From NCBI RefSeq assembly GCF_963678635.1, contig NC_087063.1:55829504-55893503 (forward strand): DNA of 64,000 nucleotides. Direction: 5' to 3'. The stretch comes from Symsagittifera roscoffensis (Eukaryota; Xenacoelomorpha; Acoela; Convolutidae). The notes under the pieces are model-generated. The model was not told the DNA's origin, did no database searches, and was given only the letters and a program-made list of their open reading frames with translations. The translations under genes were made by a program, and so were the position numbers. The stretch's first letter is position 1. The number at the start of each line of letters is the position of its first letter. This document shows positions 1 to 10,690 of this stretch, piece after piece.

Positions 1-420
1 GGTTCCCAACACTTGAGTCCTGGTATAGAAATTTAACGGTCTCAACACATGAGTCTTGGGATAGAAAATTAAGGGTCCCAACACTGGAGTCCCGGAAAAG
101 TAAATTGAAGGTCCGAACAGTTGAAGCCTGGGATAGTAAATTGAGTGTCCTACTATCTAGTCCTGGGATAGTAAGTGAAGTGTCCCCACGCCTATCTTGG
201 GATAGTAAATTAAAGATCCCAACACCTGAAGTCCTGGGATAGTAAAGTAAACTAAGAGTAACACTTAGTCTTGGGAAGATAGAAAAAGGGACAATACCTC
301 TGGAACAAGGAGAAAACGAGTCAAAACTAGCTCCTCGGAAAGTGGATGAAAACCAGGAAAATTAAGTTTCAAGTCGAACTGTTAAATATATATTAGACTG
401 GAATTAAGACTACAAAGAGA
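1..420. repeat. Left inverted-repeat arm built of ~38-bp minisatellite units
   Basis: Degenerate copies of a unit around GGGATAGTAAATTGA and CCCAACACTTGAGTCCTG follow one another from the window edge. The arm reappears in inverted orientation at about 1,787-2,150. The non-repetitive inner part also matches in inverse (GGACAATACCTCTGGAA against TTCCAGAGGTATTGTCC). The arm may extend beyond the window edge. Confidence 0.75.
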
Positions 421-566
421 ATTGAAGGTTTCTTTTAACTTGTTGACGTTTTACCTTAAGCAACTGTTTATAGCCGGAATTGTAAATAGAAAGAAACTCT
501 ACATAAATATCAAGAAGAGAACAAGAGTGTCGTTGCAGGAAAAAGCGAAGTCCGGCAAAAGCAAAA

Positions 567-1760
567 TTGCCCATCAAGAGAACAGAGGCGCAAACAATGT
601 CAACAACAAAACCGAGAACAATGAAGAAAAAAGTTTCAGTTAACATGGTCAACACCCGAAGCAACAAGGAGCAAATGACTGAAGAAAAACTAACAACAAT
701 TGGAAAGACCGAAGTGGAAAGTGACAGAGGGGAGAGATGCCGGGGGGCAACTACAAAAGGTTCACTGGAAATAAACTATGAGAAAGCGGCAGCAGACGCT
801 ATCAACCAGATGAAACAAGAATTGGCGACGAAAGAGATCGAAAGGGGGCTGAAGCAGGAAATAGAAAGACATCAGAGAAACTAGACAACTTCAGCGGCGA
901 CATTAGAACCCGAGACAAGCGACAACAGGAAAGTCAGGAGCAACTGCAACACCTTGAAAATGGAGACTGAAAATCCCTTCGGGATCACAAAGAATCGGGC
1001 AAGAATCATGTCAATAATCACCGTCGGCGGCCATGATGTAACAAGGAATCTGAGCGAAACAAGCGACCAAACACTGATGCACATAGATGTATATGCGGAC
1101 TATTTGGGGACCATCAGCCAACAGACTCCTTCGAGAGCATTTAGAGCGTTACTCACAGTGCAAAATCAATAATGGTAGACAGCAGATACACAAAAGCTTA
1201 TGGTCCACACGAGGTCATATTGAATACAGATGGAAACAGTATCTACACGAAGACAATGATGACATCTGACGAGGACCTTACTGGTCAAATCTATGTAGGG
1301 CGAGAGGAACTCAAGGTGAGGTCTATTGGGCTTTGTGCCATGCTAGAAGAAGACGCCATGCATTTGGGAACAGAAGCAGATGTATCCGCACATGTACTAG
1401 ATATAAACGAAAGAAACACCCAATTGAGAAGACTACTTGATACGAGAGCTGTCTTGAGCGTCATACCAATCGAAACATGGAGAAGGATGGGATTTGACAA
1501 AAAAGATCTGATAGACTCCAGAGTTCGGCTGTCAGTGGCGGGCATAGGGGTGTGGAGGGTCCCTGGCTGAACACCAATAATAGCCTTGAATCTGGGGGAC
1601 CGCAACCTGTGGACGAGTTTTCTGGAGGTGGAGAATTTAGATGAGTCGAATCAATTCATTTCAGGAAGAGAAATTTTGATAATGAAGAATGAGAGTAAAG
1701 TTCCAGGTTTCTTGAGTAGTAGGGTGAGATTGAAAGCAACCGAGGCTGCAAGATAAAATT
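567..1760 (+). pseudogene. Ty3/gypsy-like gag-protease remnant
   Basis: Three overlapping plus-strand frames (567-884, 954-1172, 1172-1570) look like one broken retroelement polyprotein. The last holds an aspartic-protease-like core, LLDTRAVLSVIPIETW, followed by the usual hydrophobic and RMGF region. The catalytic D-T-G is D-T-R here, so the protease would be inactive even if expressed. After a TGA at 1,568-1,570 the same frame resumes with family-like residues (TPIIALNLGDRNLW) to about 1,754. No zinc knuckle, RT or integrase follows. The fragment lies between two inverted minisatellite arms rather than LTRs, which suggests capture by, or insertion into, a foldback-type element. Assignment to Ty3/gypsy rests on the protease motif and is moderately sure. 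Confidence 0.6.
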
Positions 1761-1786
1761 TTGAGAATGAAGAACTATGATGAACT

Positions 1787-2150
1787 AAGTGTTCGAACAG
1801 TCTAAAATATATTTAACAGTCCGAATTAAAACTTAAGTTTCCTGGTTTTTATACACTTTCTGAGGAGCTATCTTTGACTCTTTTTCTCCCTATTCCAGAG
1901 GTATTGTCCCTTTGTCTATCTTCCCCAGACAGTGTTGGGACACATAATTTACTATCTCAGGACTTCAGGTGTTGGGATCTTTAATTTACTATCCCAGTTT
2001 TCAAGTGTTGGGACCCTCAATTTAGTTTTCCAGGACTCCAGTGTTGGGACCCTTAATTTTCTATCCCAGGACTCATGTATTGAGACCGTTAAATTTCTAT
2101 CCCAGGACTAAAGTGTTGGGAACCTTAAGTTACTCTCCCAGGACTACCTC
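1787..2150. repeat. Right inverted-repeat arm of the 5' foldback element
   Basis: This is the inverse of the arm at 1-420, with repeated TTGGGACCCTTAATTT and CTATCCCAGGACT blocks. Weaker copies of the same unit continue to about 2,280. Confidence 0.75.
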
Positions 2151-2399
2151 AAGAATTCGTGCACATTTCCCCCACTACCGGAACTCAATTGTTGGGTTAC
2201 TTAATCCCTTATCCAAGTACCACCTCCGGAGCTCAAGTTCTAGGACATTTAATTTGGTATCCCCAAAACGCTTCGGGAACTCGTGTGAAATGCCCCAAAC
2301 CCCGAATTTCACCAGATTTAATTTTGACTTCTTGAAAATGTCCTGTTTTTCCCCTGTCAACTGCTATATCAAAGTCAGTTGATTTTTTATTTGTCCCTG

Positions 2400-3490
2400 G
2401 TTATTGTTCAATTTGTATTAATTCTTTTCGAATATTAAAATTCAAAATCTGTTGATAAAACAATGAAAACTTGAATCATGAAAAAACAAAACTATATGAT
2501 TCTATAATTTAAAGTCGACAAAGGCCATTTTCCAAAAAAACCTGGTACCTGATTGTCACGCGTTGTTACTCACCCCTTTTAACGTTTTTACGGAGTGTTT
2601 TTCTTCTGAGTTTCCAAAAATTGTCTGATCACCCCACCCGATCCGACCGGGTCACCTACCTTATTTCGAATTTTATTATTGGGTACAATCGCGCTTCAAC
2701 TCTTGTTTTGATTCTTTATCCTTAAGCGCGTTTGGTGCTATACCTTTAAAGAAAAAATCCGTTGAACCTGTTTCCAAGCTCTGCTCAAGTGAAAACGTTT
2801 CTCAAAACTGTGGGGTGCCGCTTAATCACTTTTATACTTATTTTCTATAGTAAAAAAATGATTTTTTGGATATCCGTTTGACCAAACAGCACACACAGGT
2901 GATGCCTTATTGCTGTTACGCTGTTCTGGCCACACTACTGGTGGTCTCTTCCCAGTGGCGTCTAATCCTGTTTCCCAGATCCCAGTCCGACGATTCACTT
3001 TGCCGTCTGTCCTGTCACCTCTTTCATTGAAGTCTCCCAGTGGTCCTCCAAGGTTGCAAGCCTTTCTGAAAACCCTCTCAACGCCCAGAAATCGGGTACC
3101 TCCTAAGTACTTGCTGTTTGGTCGAAACGATCGGTCTTATTATAAAACAGTATGAGTATACTCTTATTTAATATGAAGGTCTGATCAACCTAATCTGGAA
3201 GTCAAAGTCACTGTCTTTTATCCGTTTCTTATGGATTTTCCTTCCTATTATGATTCTTTTCCAGTTTTTGTTTTGGTATTTGTCCTTTACCCGTTTTTTT
3301 CTTCTTCAGTGGCCCCGTCTACACTTGGTTAGCTAAGACTTATGTCAGAAAGCGCACCGAAAAATTTTCACAAGTTTACTTAAAGCTATCACGGTCGGCG
3401 CCAGTTCGGTTCACGTAAGACATGAGACTACAAATCGTGTTACCGCTTATAGGTCCTTATTAAAATCTTTAAAAAAAGAACGCCCCCATG
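2400..3490. other. No recognisable gene
   Basis: AT-rich sequence. The longest open frame (2,910-3,155, plus strand) has no domain I recognise and no flanking splice or repeat evidence. I see nothing here that can be supported as a gene. Confidence 0.6.
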
Positions 3491-3803
3491 GCTAGATCTC
3501 TAAATACTTCAAACTTGCGAACGCCATTAAAAACAGGGTCGGAAGCTTAAGCATACCATTTGTTTTTAATGGACGGTGAAACGTTGATCCATATTAGATG
3601 GATCAACCTAAAACTCGCCTTATCTCAACATTATCACATAAAATGCAATCAAAAAATTAAATTCAGTGACAAATACCGACACGACTCAAATAATTAACGT
3701 AACTATGATAACTCTGGAAGTTGTTAGTGAATAAGTTTAGCTCAAGTGGCTTTGTTCTTTGGAACGTTGGGCAGCTTCAGCTGTCTACCTTCCCAGTTAA
3801 GAT

Positions 3804-3809
3804 TCTCTC

Positions 3810-3849
<40 letters not shown>
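3804..3849. repeat. (TC)n microsatellite
   Basis: Near-perfect CT/TC dinucleotide run interrupted once by TATC. It creates artificial R-E and S-L repeat frames on either strand. Confidence 0.95.
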
Positions 3850-3852
<3 letters not shown>

Positions 3853-4850
3853 GATTACACTCCTTTCTGAACTCTGTCGGGAACAAGACAGCTCTAGCCG
3901 AATTGAAGACTCTAGTAAAATTGCGAACAGCAATTTTACTTGAGTGATTTTGTCAGCCTTATCGCACTTCTAATTCAAGTCTTCTGTTCAATTTAACATG
4001 GTCGATTCGAGTTTTGAAAAAATTACTTTTGTCCCCAAAATCAAGGTCAAACTTCCAAATATGACCGACTGGCACAGAAGTTTGCTTCTATTTTAACAAA
4101 GGAAATGAATTCACTTAAGCAGAAATCAAAAGTAAAACAGTTAAAGAAAATATTCAGCCTGATTGATAAAAAAAACAAAACAATGAGGATCTATCAGTCT
4201 AAAAAAACATATTTTTGTTAAATAGTCGTCGTCTTGTGCAGTGTACATTATATAGGTCTAGTTTAGCACAGTCTATCGGCGTATTTCGATCGCCCTTGTG
4301 GTTTTTTCGCTGTTTGGAAAAAACAGTTTCAGGGCTTCACGGGCAGGTGTTTGTGCATGTAGCCTTAACAAATGGCCTGTTCAATATAGTCTTATTTGCT
4401 TGATATGTTGAGTCCACGGTTTTTTGCACGTTCTTCTAATAAGTGCTTAACCGTTCTCAAATCAAACAAGCTTTTTTTCGATGTTTTGACCAAAAACAAT
4501 GTGAGCGACTTTTTTCAAATGCTCGAGCAAGATAAAGAAGAAGATCTCTAAATACTTCAAACTTGCAAACGCCATTAAAAACAGGGTCGGAAGCTTAAGC
4601 ATACCATTTGTTTTTAATGGACGGTGAAACTTTGATCCATATTAGATGGATCAACCTAAAACTCGCCTTATCTCAACATTATCACATAAAATGCACTCAA
4701 AAAATTAAATTCAGTGTCAAATACCGACACGACTCAAATAATTACCGTAACTATGATAACTCTGGAAGTTGTTAGTGAATAAGTTTAGCTGAAGTGGTTT
4801 TGTTCTCTGGAACGTTGGGCAGCTTCAGCTGTCTACCTTCCCAGTTAAGA

Positions 4851-4851
4851 T

Positions 4852-4883
<32 letters not shown>

Positions 4884-4884
4884 T
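4851..4884. repeat. (TC)n microsatellite, second unit
   Basis: Shorter TC run at the position equivalent to 3,804-3,849 in the duplicated unit. The length difference fits replication slippage after duplication. Confidence 0.9.
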
Positions 4885-5634
4885 CAACGATTGCACTCCT
4901 TTCTGATCTCTGTCGGGAACAAGACAGCTCTAGGCGAATTGAAGACTTTAGTAAAATTGCGAAGAGCAATTTAACTTGAGTAATTTTTTCAACTTTCCCG
5001 CACTTCTAATTCAAGTCTTCTGTTCAAATTAATTTCAGTTGTCGCGAGAAACTTGAGCATGATATGTTCGATTCGAGTTTTTGAAAAAATTACTTTTGTC
5101 CCCAAAATCAAGGTTAAACTTCCATTTGAAGGTCAAACTTCCAAATATGACCGACTGGCACAGAAATTTGCTTCTATTTTAACAAAGGCAATGAATTCAC
5201 TTAAACAGAAATCAAAAGTAAAACAGCTAAAGAAAATATTCTGCCTGAATGATAAAAAATAAAACAATCAGGACCTATCAGTCGAAAAAAAGTTTTTTTT
5301 TTATAAATAGTCGTCGTCTTCTGCAGTGTACACTACATAGGTCTAGTTTAGCACAGTCTATCGGCGTATTTCGATCGCCCTTGTGGATTTTTCGCTGGTT
5401 GGAAAAAACAGTTTCAGGGCTTCACGGGCAGGTGTTTTTGCATGTGGCCTTAGCAAATGGCCTGTTCAATATAGTCATCTTTGCTTGATATGTTGAGTCC
5501 ACGGTTTTTTGCACGTTCTTCTAAAAAGTGCTTAACCGTTCTCAAATCAAACAAGATTTTTTTCGATGTCTTGACCAAAAACAATGAGAGCGACTTTTTT
5601 CAAATGCTCGAGCAAGATAACCACTGGAAAATAT

Positions 5635-6085
5635 GTAAAATCTGAGCAATTTGAGCGGTTTTTTTAGACAATTACGCTCAAAATCTTGCTTCAAATTGAG
5701 CGGTTTGAGTGGTTTTTGAAAGGTTTATCTAAAAAAAACGCTCAAAAACCGCGCAAGATTTGAACGGTTTTGAGCGGTTTATCTAGAAAAACCTCTCAAA
5801 AACCGCGCAAGATTTGAGGGGTCTTTGAGCGGTTTTTCTAGATAAACCGCTCAAATCTTGCGCTGTTTTTGAGCGGTTTTTTTTAGATAAACCGCTATAA
5901 AAAAAAACGTTCAAATTTTGCGCAGATTTTGAGCGGTTTGTTTAGACAAACCGTTCAAAAACCGCTCAATCCGCTCATTTTGAAGCAAGATTTTGAGCCT
6001 AATTGTCTAAAAAAAACCGCTCAAACCGCCCAAATCTTGCTTCAAATTAGGTGAAAAATCTCGACTCGGGTCTGGAAGACTTGTA
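5635..6085. mobile_element. Foldback element made of GAGCGGTTTTT motifs (copy 1)
   Basis: About 430 bp of alternating GAGCGGTTTTTNAGA and its complement form an imperfect giant palindrome centred near 5,840 (GGTTTTTCTAGATAAACC). The right end reads CACC/GAAAAATCTCGACTCGGG, and the same end opens a second copy at about 26,345. No protein is encoded. It behaves as a non-autonomous foldback or MITE-like element. Its right edge abuts LINE coding sequence. Confidence 0.7.
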
Positions 6086-7350
6086 ATTTGGTTTTTATTA
6101 AGAAATGTTTGTTATTGAAAACATCTTTGAAGTTCGAAAATGTTGCCCAAGCCAGCAATTTGCGTCTCTTAAGGTCCTCGTCCGGATCCAACAAAAATGG
6201 AACGTTTCCACGATTCCTCACTTGTGCCATTTGATCTTTCGAAGTGATATTCGTTAGTTTTTGAGCTATTCACGTGTAGATTTCTGTTTTTCAACAGAAA
6301 AATGCAGGAAAATGTAAACTTGCAATATGGCAATGTGGCTGATTTAACGTTTTTTTTTCTTCAAATTTTCCGCCTGCAGTTCGTAAACTCCAGGGGTTTT
6401 GTTGTTCTTGAGGTTTTTGATTGCAGAACCTAGTTATGTGTCAGTAAACAGTTCACCCAGTGCCCTTGGACTTGGCATGTTGTTCTTCTTATCCGCTTTA
6501 TTGATAACCTGCTCAAAGTGATTCGCAATGAAATCAGTTCGAAGTTTTGGATCAGTATTTTGACCATCATTCGCGATTATGAGTCCTATTCGCGGTTCTT
6601 TTGCTTGCACTTGTTTGAGAACTTTGAAATAATGATTTGAGTCATTCCCGATAGATTCTAATTCTTCTGCGCGACTTTTGATGCCTTCTTCTTTCACTCT
6701 ATTGACGTGTTTGCATATCTTTGATTGTATTTTCTTCCTCGATTGTAAGTACTGAATTTTTTTATCCTTCTGTTCCGAGGCAGTTTATTAACGTCCAATT
6801 TCTCGGCAAGAGCTTCTTGGTACTCCCTCTTGTTCTGCTCGTTTTTGAGCTTGGATTCTTCATAGAGTTTCAGTGCACTTGTCTTAGGCCTATGTACTCT
6901 CTGCCACTCGATTTTTAGTGTGGCAATTACTAATTACGACATTGCGGTCGCTGTACGTTTTCGTGATGGAGTAAGACCTTGTACAATGACTGATTTCAGT
7001 TTTTGTGGTACTAAAACATAGTCTATCTGGTTTCGAGTTGGGTTTCTCTTTGGCTGGTTGTTCCACGATTTCTTGTTCGGCCAGGTTGTGGCGTGTGCGA
7101 GTTCATGTTTGAACAGAGTTTTGTTCCTATGAGATCGTTCTTCAACGCTGTTTCCGCATAAAGCTTGAATTCGTTTTTCCTTTTCCACAATTTCCCCTTA
7201 CCGCTTCGTATTCACCCGATTTACATCCGACGTTTGCATCGAAGTCCCCGGCAACTATCGCATAGAAACTCTTCGATACTTTGGAAGTTTATGAATCCTG
7301 TGCACATTAGAAATTATGTCTTTTGCTTCGTCGCTCTTATCCATTTGTGA
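6042..7350 (-). pseudogene. LINE (RTE/CR1-like) fragment: endonuclease plus scraps of RT
   Basis: Minus-strand pieces of a non-LTR retrotransposon. An endonuclease/exonuclease/phosphatase segment is visible as AGDFDANVG (about 7,220-7,253) and, after a frameshift, NKTLFKHELAHATTWP and NQIDYVLVPQKLKSV (6,934-7,188). Downstream, 6,434-6,697 has the linker that precedes RT in such elements (HYFKVLKQVQ, RTDFIANHFEQV). At 6,042-6,230 a scrap resembling a late RT segment (RKLLAWATFSNFKDVF) appears. The YADD-type RT core is absent, so the element is internally deleted. The family call comes from motif memory and is not a database match. Confidence 0.65.
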
Positions 7351-7661
7351 TGCGTGTATGCAAATGAAGTTAAAGAAATGGAGACTAAATTTTGTTAAAT
7401 GAAAGCAGTTTAGAATGTACAAGCGTATGTCTATATAGAAGTTTTTGATAAAATCTAATTTTCAAACGTTTTGGCAATTATTTGCTTCAATAGGGTTTTT
7501 ACAAAAAACTAATCTAAATGACGATACAACATCAGTTTACAAATGTTATTTACAATAATTCACATAAATTTGATTTTGAACCATCATGTTAAAAAATTGG
7601 CCAATCACTCACTAACACCAACACTTCTAAGTACAGTGCCTTGCATAACAATATGCTCAGA

Positions 7662-7913
7662 CTATGTATAGAACCGATTATACTGAGTGGCGGCGCAGCT
7701 TCTCTTATTCAGTATAGTTCCAGTATCTCTTGATTTTTGATACCAATTGCAGGTTACACACCTATCTTGTGATACATTTATGTTCAAATCCAGGAACGGT
7801 GAATTCCTCCCTGATATAGATTCCTCTAGAGTGAACTGCAGATTTGGGTGAAAAAAAATTGGCGGCATCGAGAACACAAATTGACTCACTTTTAATTGTT
7901 CTAACAATGTCAT
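7662..7913 (-). pseudogene. Penelope-like reverse transcriptase fragment
   Basis: An 83-codon frame contains FTLEESISGRNSPFLDLNI and, further on, NWYQKSRDTGTILN. This fits the FLD...Y.KPTDTG arrangement at the C-terminal end of RT in Penelope-like elements. Nothing of the rest of RT or of a GIY-YIG endonuclease was seen nearby. An alternative is another RT lineage sharing the FLD motif. Confidence 0.5.
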
Positions 7914-7989
7914 TTACAAAACTAATGAACATTTTTACTTATGAAGTATCCTTCTCCTTGTTTTTAGCGCGGCAGCAGCTTTCACATTA

Positions 7990-8130
7990 CTAGAATATCC
8001 CCATTTTTGACCCGTAAACATCATCGGACACTTTTCCGCGTTTTAGATGATACAGGTTTTTGCAAATCTCGCATTCAACCCCCTTCGATCTGTATGTTAC
8101 TTTCCTGCTGAAACATGGGCACAAGTTTAC
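7990..8130 (-). pseudogene. PHD-finger-like relic
   Basis: A short frame reads LCPCFSRKVTYRSKGVECEI, then CKNLYHLKRGKVSDDVY. The spacing resembles PHD fingers often encoded near the 5' end of retrotransposons, but the first Cys pair is compressed and a Cys after the His is replaced by Arg. It lies upstream, in sense, of the LINE fragment, so it may be its lost first reading frame. Confidence 0.35.
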
Positions 8131-8449
8131 TTTCATGTCAATATAGGCTAGTACATTTTAAGCTACTTTAGTTAACAAAAGAGTCGATAAACGTTATGTT
8201 TTGAAAAGAACTTGACCTCATAAAAATTTGTAAGAGTGTTGTGGTGACAATCTTCATGACTCTAGATCAATCTTTAAAATTCAGAAAAAAAAATTTCAAA
8301 AACGTAAAAAAGCACTAAAAATGGGAGAAAACCTTTTTTTTCTTTATAGCGCTCAAATTGCAACTGCGCTGCTTCAATTAGATCGTTGAACGTTAAAAGA
8401 GCTTCCTAAAACACGTACTATACTTACTACAACCGTGAAGATGAACTGG

Positions 8450-9300
8450 GCTGATGTATCAGGCGCCACATCTCGGAAAAGGATTTGAGCAGTCAAATTT
8501 AGAGGGAATATTTGCACCGCCGTTTGTGTACCGCCTTAACTCGGAAACTAAAAAGATCTGAGCAGTCCCATTTGGAGGAAAGAACTGCAAACCTTGAGTG
8601 TACCCTGACTGCACCTCACCATGGGGTTGAGAATTTCAAGCTCCATCAATTTTTTCTAAATCTAAGTTGAAAAAAATTTCAAAAAATCATGAAACACGCC
8701 ATATTTGAAAACCAAAACGAATTGAGCAGTCAAACTTTGAAGTTGCAGTCTTGAATATACCCTGATATCACCCCACTAAAAGAAAGAGAAATTCAAGTTC
8801 GCTTAATTTTTAAAAACAAATTGAGAAATTCTTAAAAAACAATGTATGTCAAAAATGATAAAGATTTGAACAGTCATACTTGGACAGTAGATTTCAGCCT
8901 TTTAGTGTATTCTGATATCATTCCAGTATAGGGTTGAGAAATTCCGGCTTGATTATTTTTTTTTATGGAAAAACTTTTTGAAAAAAAGTGAAAAAAAAAA
9001 TCATTAAAAACACCAAATCTCGAAAACCATAAGGTTATGAGCAGCCATACTTGGAAGGTAAAGTTTCAGCTTCTGAGTGTGCCTCCCCTCATAGGGATGA
9101 GAATTTCAAGTTCCATTATTTTTTTATCTACGTTTTTTGCAAAAAAAATGGAAAAATCATTGAAAAACGCCATATATCGAAATTGATAAATGTTTGAGCA
9201 GTCATTTTTACTCTAATTCTTTAGCCCTTGAGTGTCCTTTGATAGAAATCCACCATGGGGTGAGAAATTCCAGTTCGGTTAGTTTTTTTATAACTAAATT
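8450..9300. repeat. Satellite-like tandem array, ~165-bp units
   Basis: A marker resembling TTTGAGCAGTCATACTTGGA recurs near 8,470, 8,555, 8,722, 8,864, 9,034 and 9,190. It is followed each time by CC(T)GATATCACCCC-like and GAGAAATTCAAGTTC-like blocks and an A/T-rich spacer. Units are diverged and no reading frame is kept. Confidence 0.65.
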
Positions 9301-10690
9301 TTTAAGTCAAAAACCTTTTCCTTTAACCTGCCAACTATCTCCACCAATGTCTGGAACCTTAAACAGACCAGGGAAAAAACTGTTTCTGCACCATATATAT
9401 GCGATTTCGAGTCTAGTGTTAAGCCCAAACACCGTGACTCTGCAGAAAAACCTTGCAAATCTACTCAATAGCGCTCCTCAGGTGATAAAAAATACGATGT
9501 GATAAGCATTACAATGCCAGATTAAGCACGATTTTCTAGTGAGCATGCTTTTTCGAAGGTTTGCTTGGACTACTGAAGGATCAATAAGTCAACGCAGTTG
9601 TTTATTGTCAAAAAAGTAGAATACCTGACATCAAGAGACGTCTGATCAGCTTGGGAGTTTTGGTAAGACCCATCGCGAAGTTTTTGATATCAAAAATTAA
9701 ATGAAAGCGGAACAAGTCTGCTGGAAGGTTACAAGGATCTTCACCATTACAGCGACCTGGAACTGAAATTTCTGATAATGTTTTTTTTTCAAATTAAAGA
9801 ATCATCTCCCAGAGGTTCCTTCTAAAATTCGATCGAACACAAAGAAACACTCTGTCACCAAGAGAAAGGCGGAGAAAAGAAAAGTTGCGGACAGTGTAGG
9901 GGAAGCTGATGTTGGTAGAGAATATAACGAAATCTAATTGGGAAACTGTTTCTCGATCATTTTTCCAGATGCCACCATAGCGTTTTTTTTTCTGAGAGTT
10001 TGTTTAGGAAATGGTATTTCACTTGATTTCTTGAGGTTTTCGACGACATAAAACTAATTTTGTTTTGGACCAAACGGTCCACTCTTTTCAAATAAAATTT
10101 CTCAAAGAGAGTTAAACAATGCTAGGACCAACGCGAAGAACATCTCAAGGGGAAGTGGGATGATTTTTTTTGAGATTGTTGCTACCGCAAATGCTTATAG
10201 TAAACGGGTAAAACATACACCATCGGACAAGTGTATAGACAGGGCTGACAAAAATCTCTAGGGTAACGGGCTAATGACAGTGTCAATTGACAAGGGTGTC
10301 AGTTTTTGTGTAATATGGAAAACAACTTGAGAATCAAAATTTTTGGGGTTGCCTGATCCAACTCAATTCAGATGAAAGAAAAAACAAACGAGTCAAAAGT
10401 ACTGAAGATTGAAAAAAATATCAATACAGAAATTCTGGTTATGAGAAAAAAAAATCAGTAAAAGTCTTTCTCTAAAATGAGGTTCAGGTCAACAGGTGCA
10501 ACCTGTCAAATACAGAAAGTAGACACACCACTGACCATTCCTATCAGTGTCTGAAAGTTCTAATGATAACTTGAACAGGACATTTCCTACAATTTTTTTG
10601 ATTTGTATCAGGATTCGTAACAGGATCCTACCTACAAACCATTATCATCGCCGATATAGTTAAAATATTCGGGTTATTCTAATCAGCGAC
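9300..10690. other. Unassigned sequence
   Basis: Fragmentary plus-strand frames around 9,300-9,900 have mixed composition that hints at decayed coding (for example LLEGYKDLHHYSDLELKF near 9,720), but I recognise no domain. Nothing further is supportable up to 10,690. Confidence 0.4.

Larger units (their letters stand above)
3494..5621. repeat. Tandem direct duplication, two units of ~1.05 kb
   Basis: Unit 1 (about 3,494-4,541) and unit 2 (about 4,542-5,621) both begin AGATCTCTAAATACTTCAAAC and end CAAATGCTCGAGCAAGATAA. They are closely similar throughout. Each carries a (TC)n microsatellite at the same relative place. Unit 2 has a small extra segment near 5,030 (TTGTCGCGAGAAACTTGAG) and one near 5,120. 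The frames in them are short and not conserved between copies, so I see no coding evidence. Confidence 0.85.

Noticed and set aside
3742-3943. Arg/Glu- or Ser/Leu-repeat ORFs, also at 4,772-4,979
   Set aside because: Direct translation of the (TC)n microsatellites on either strand.
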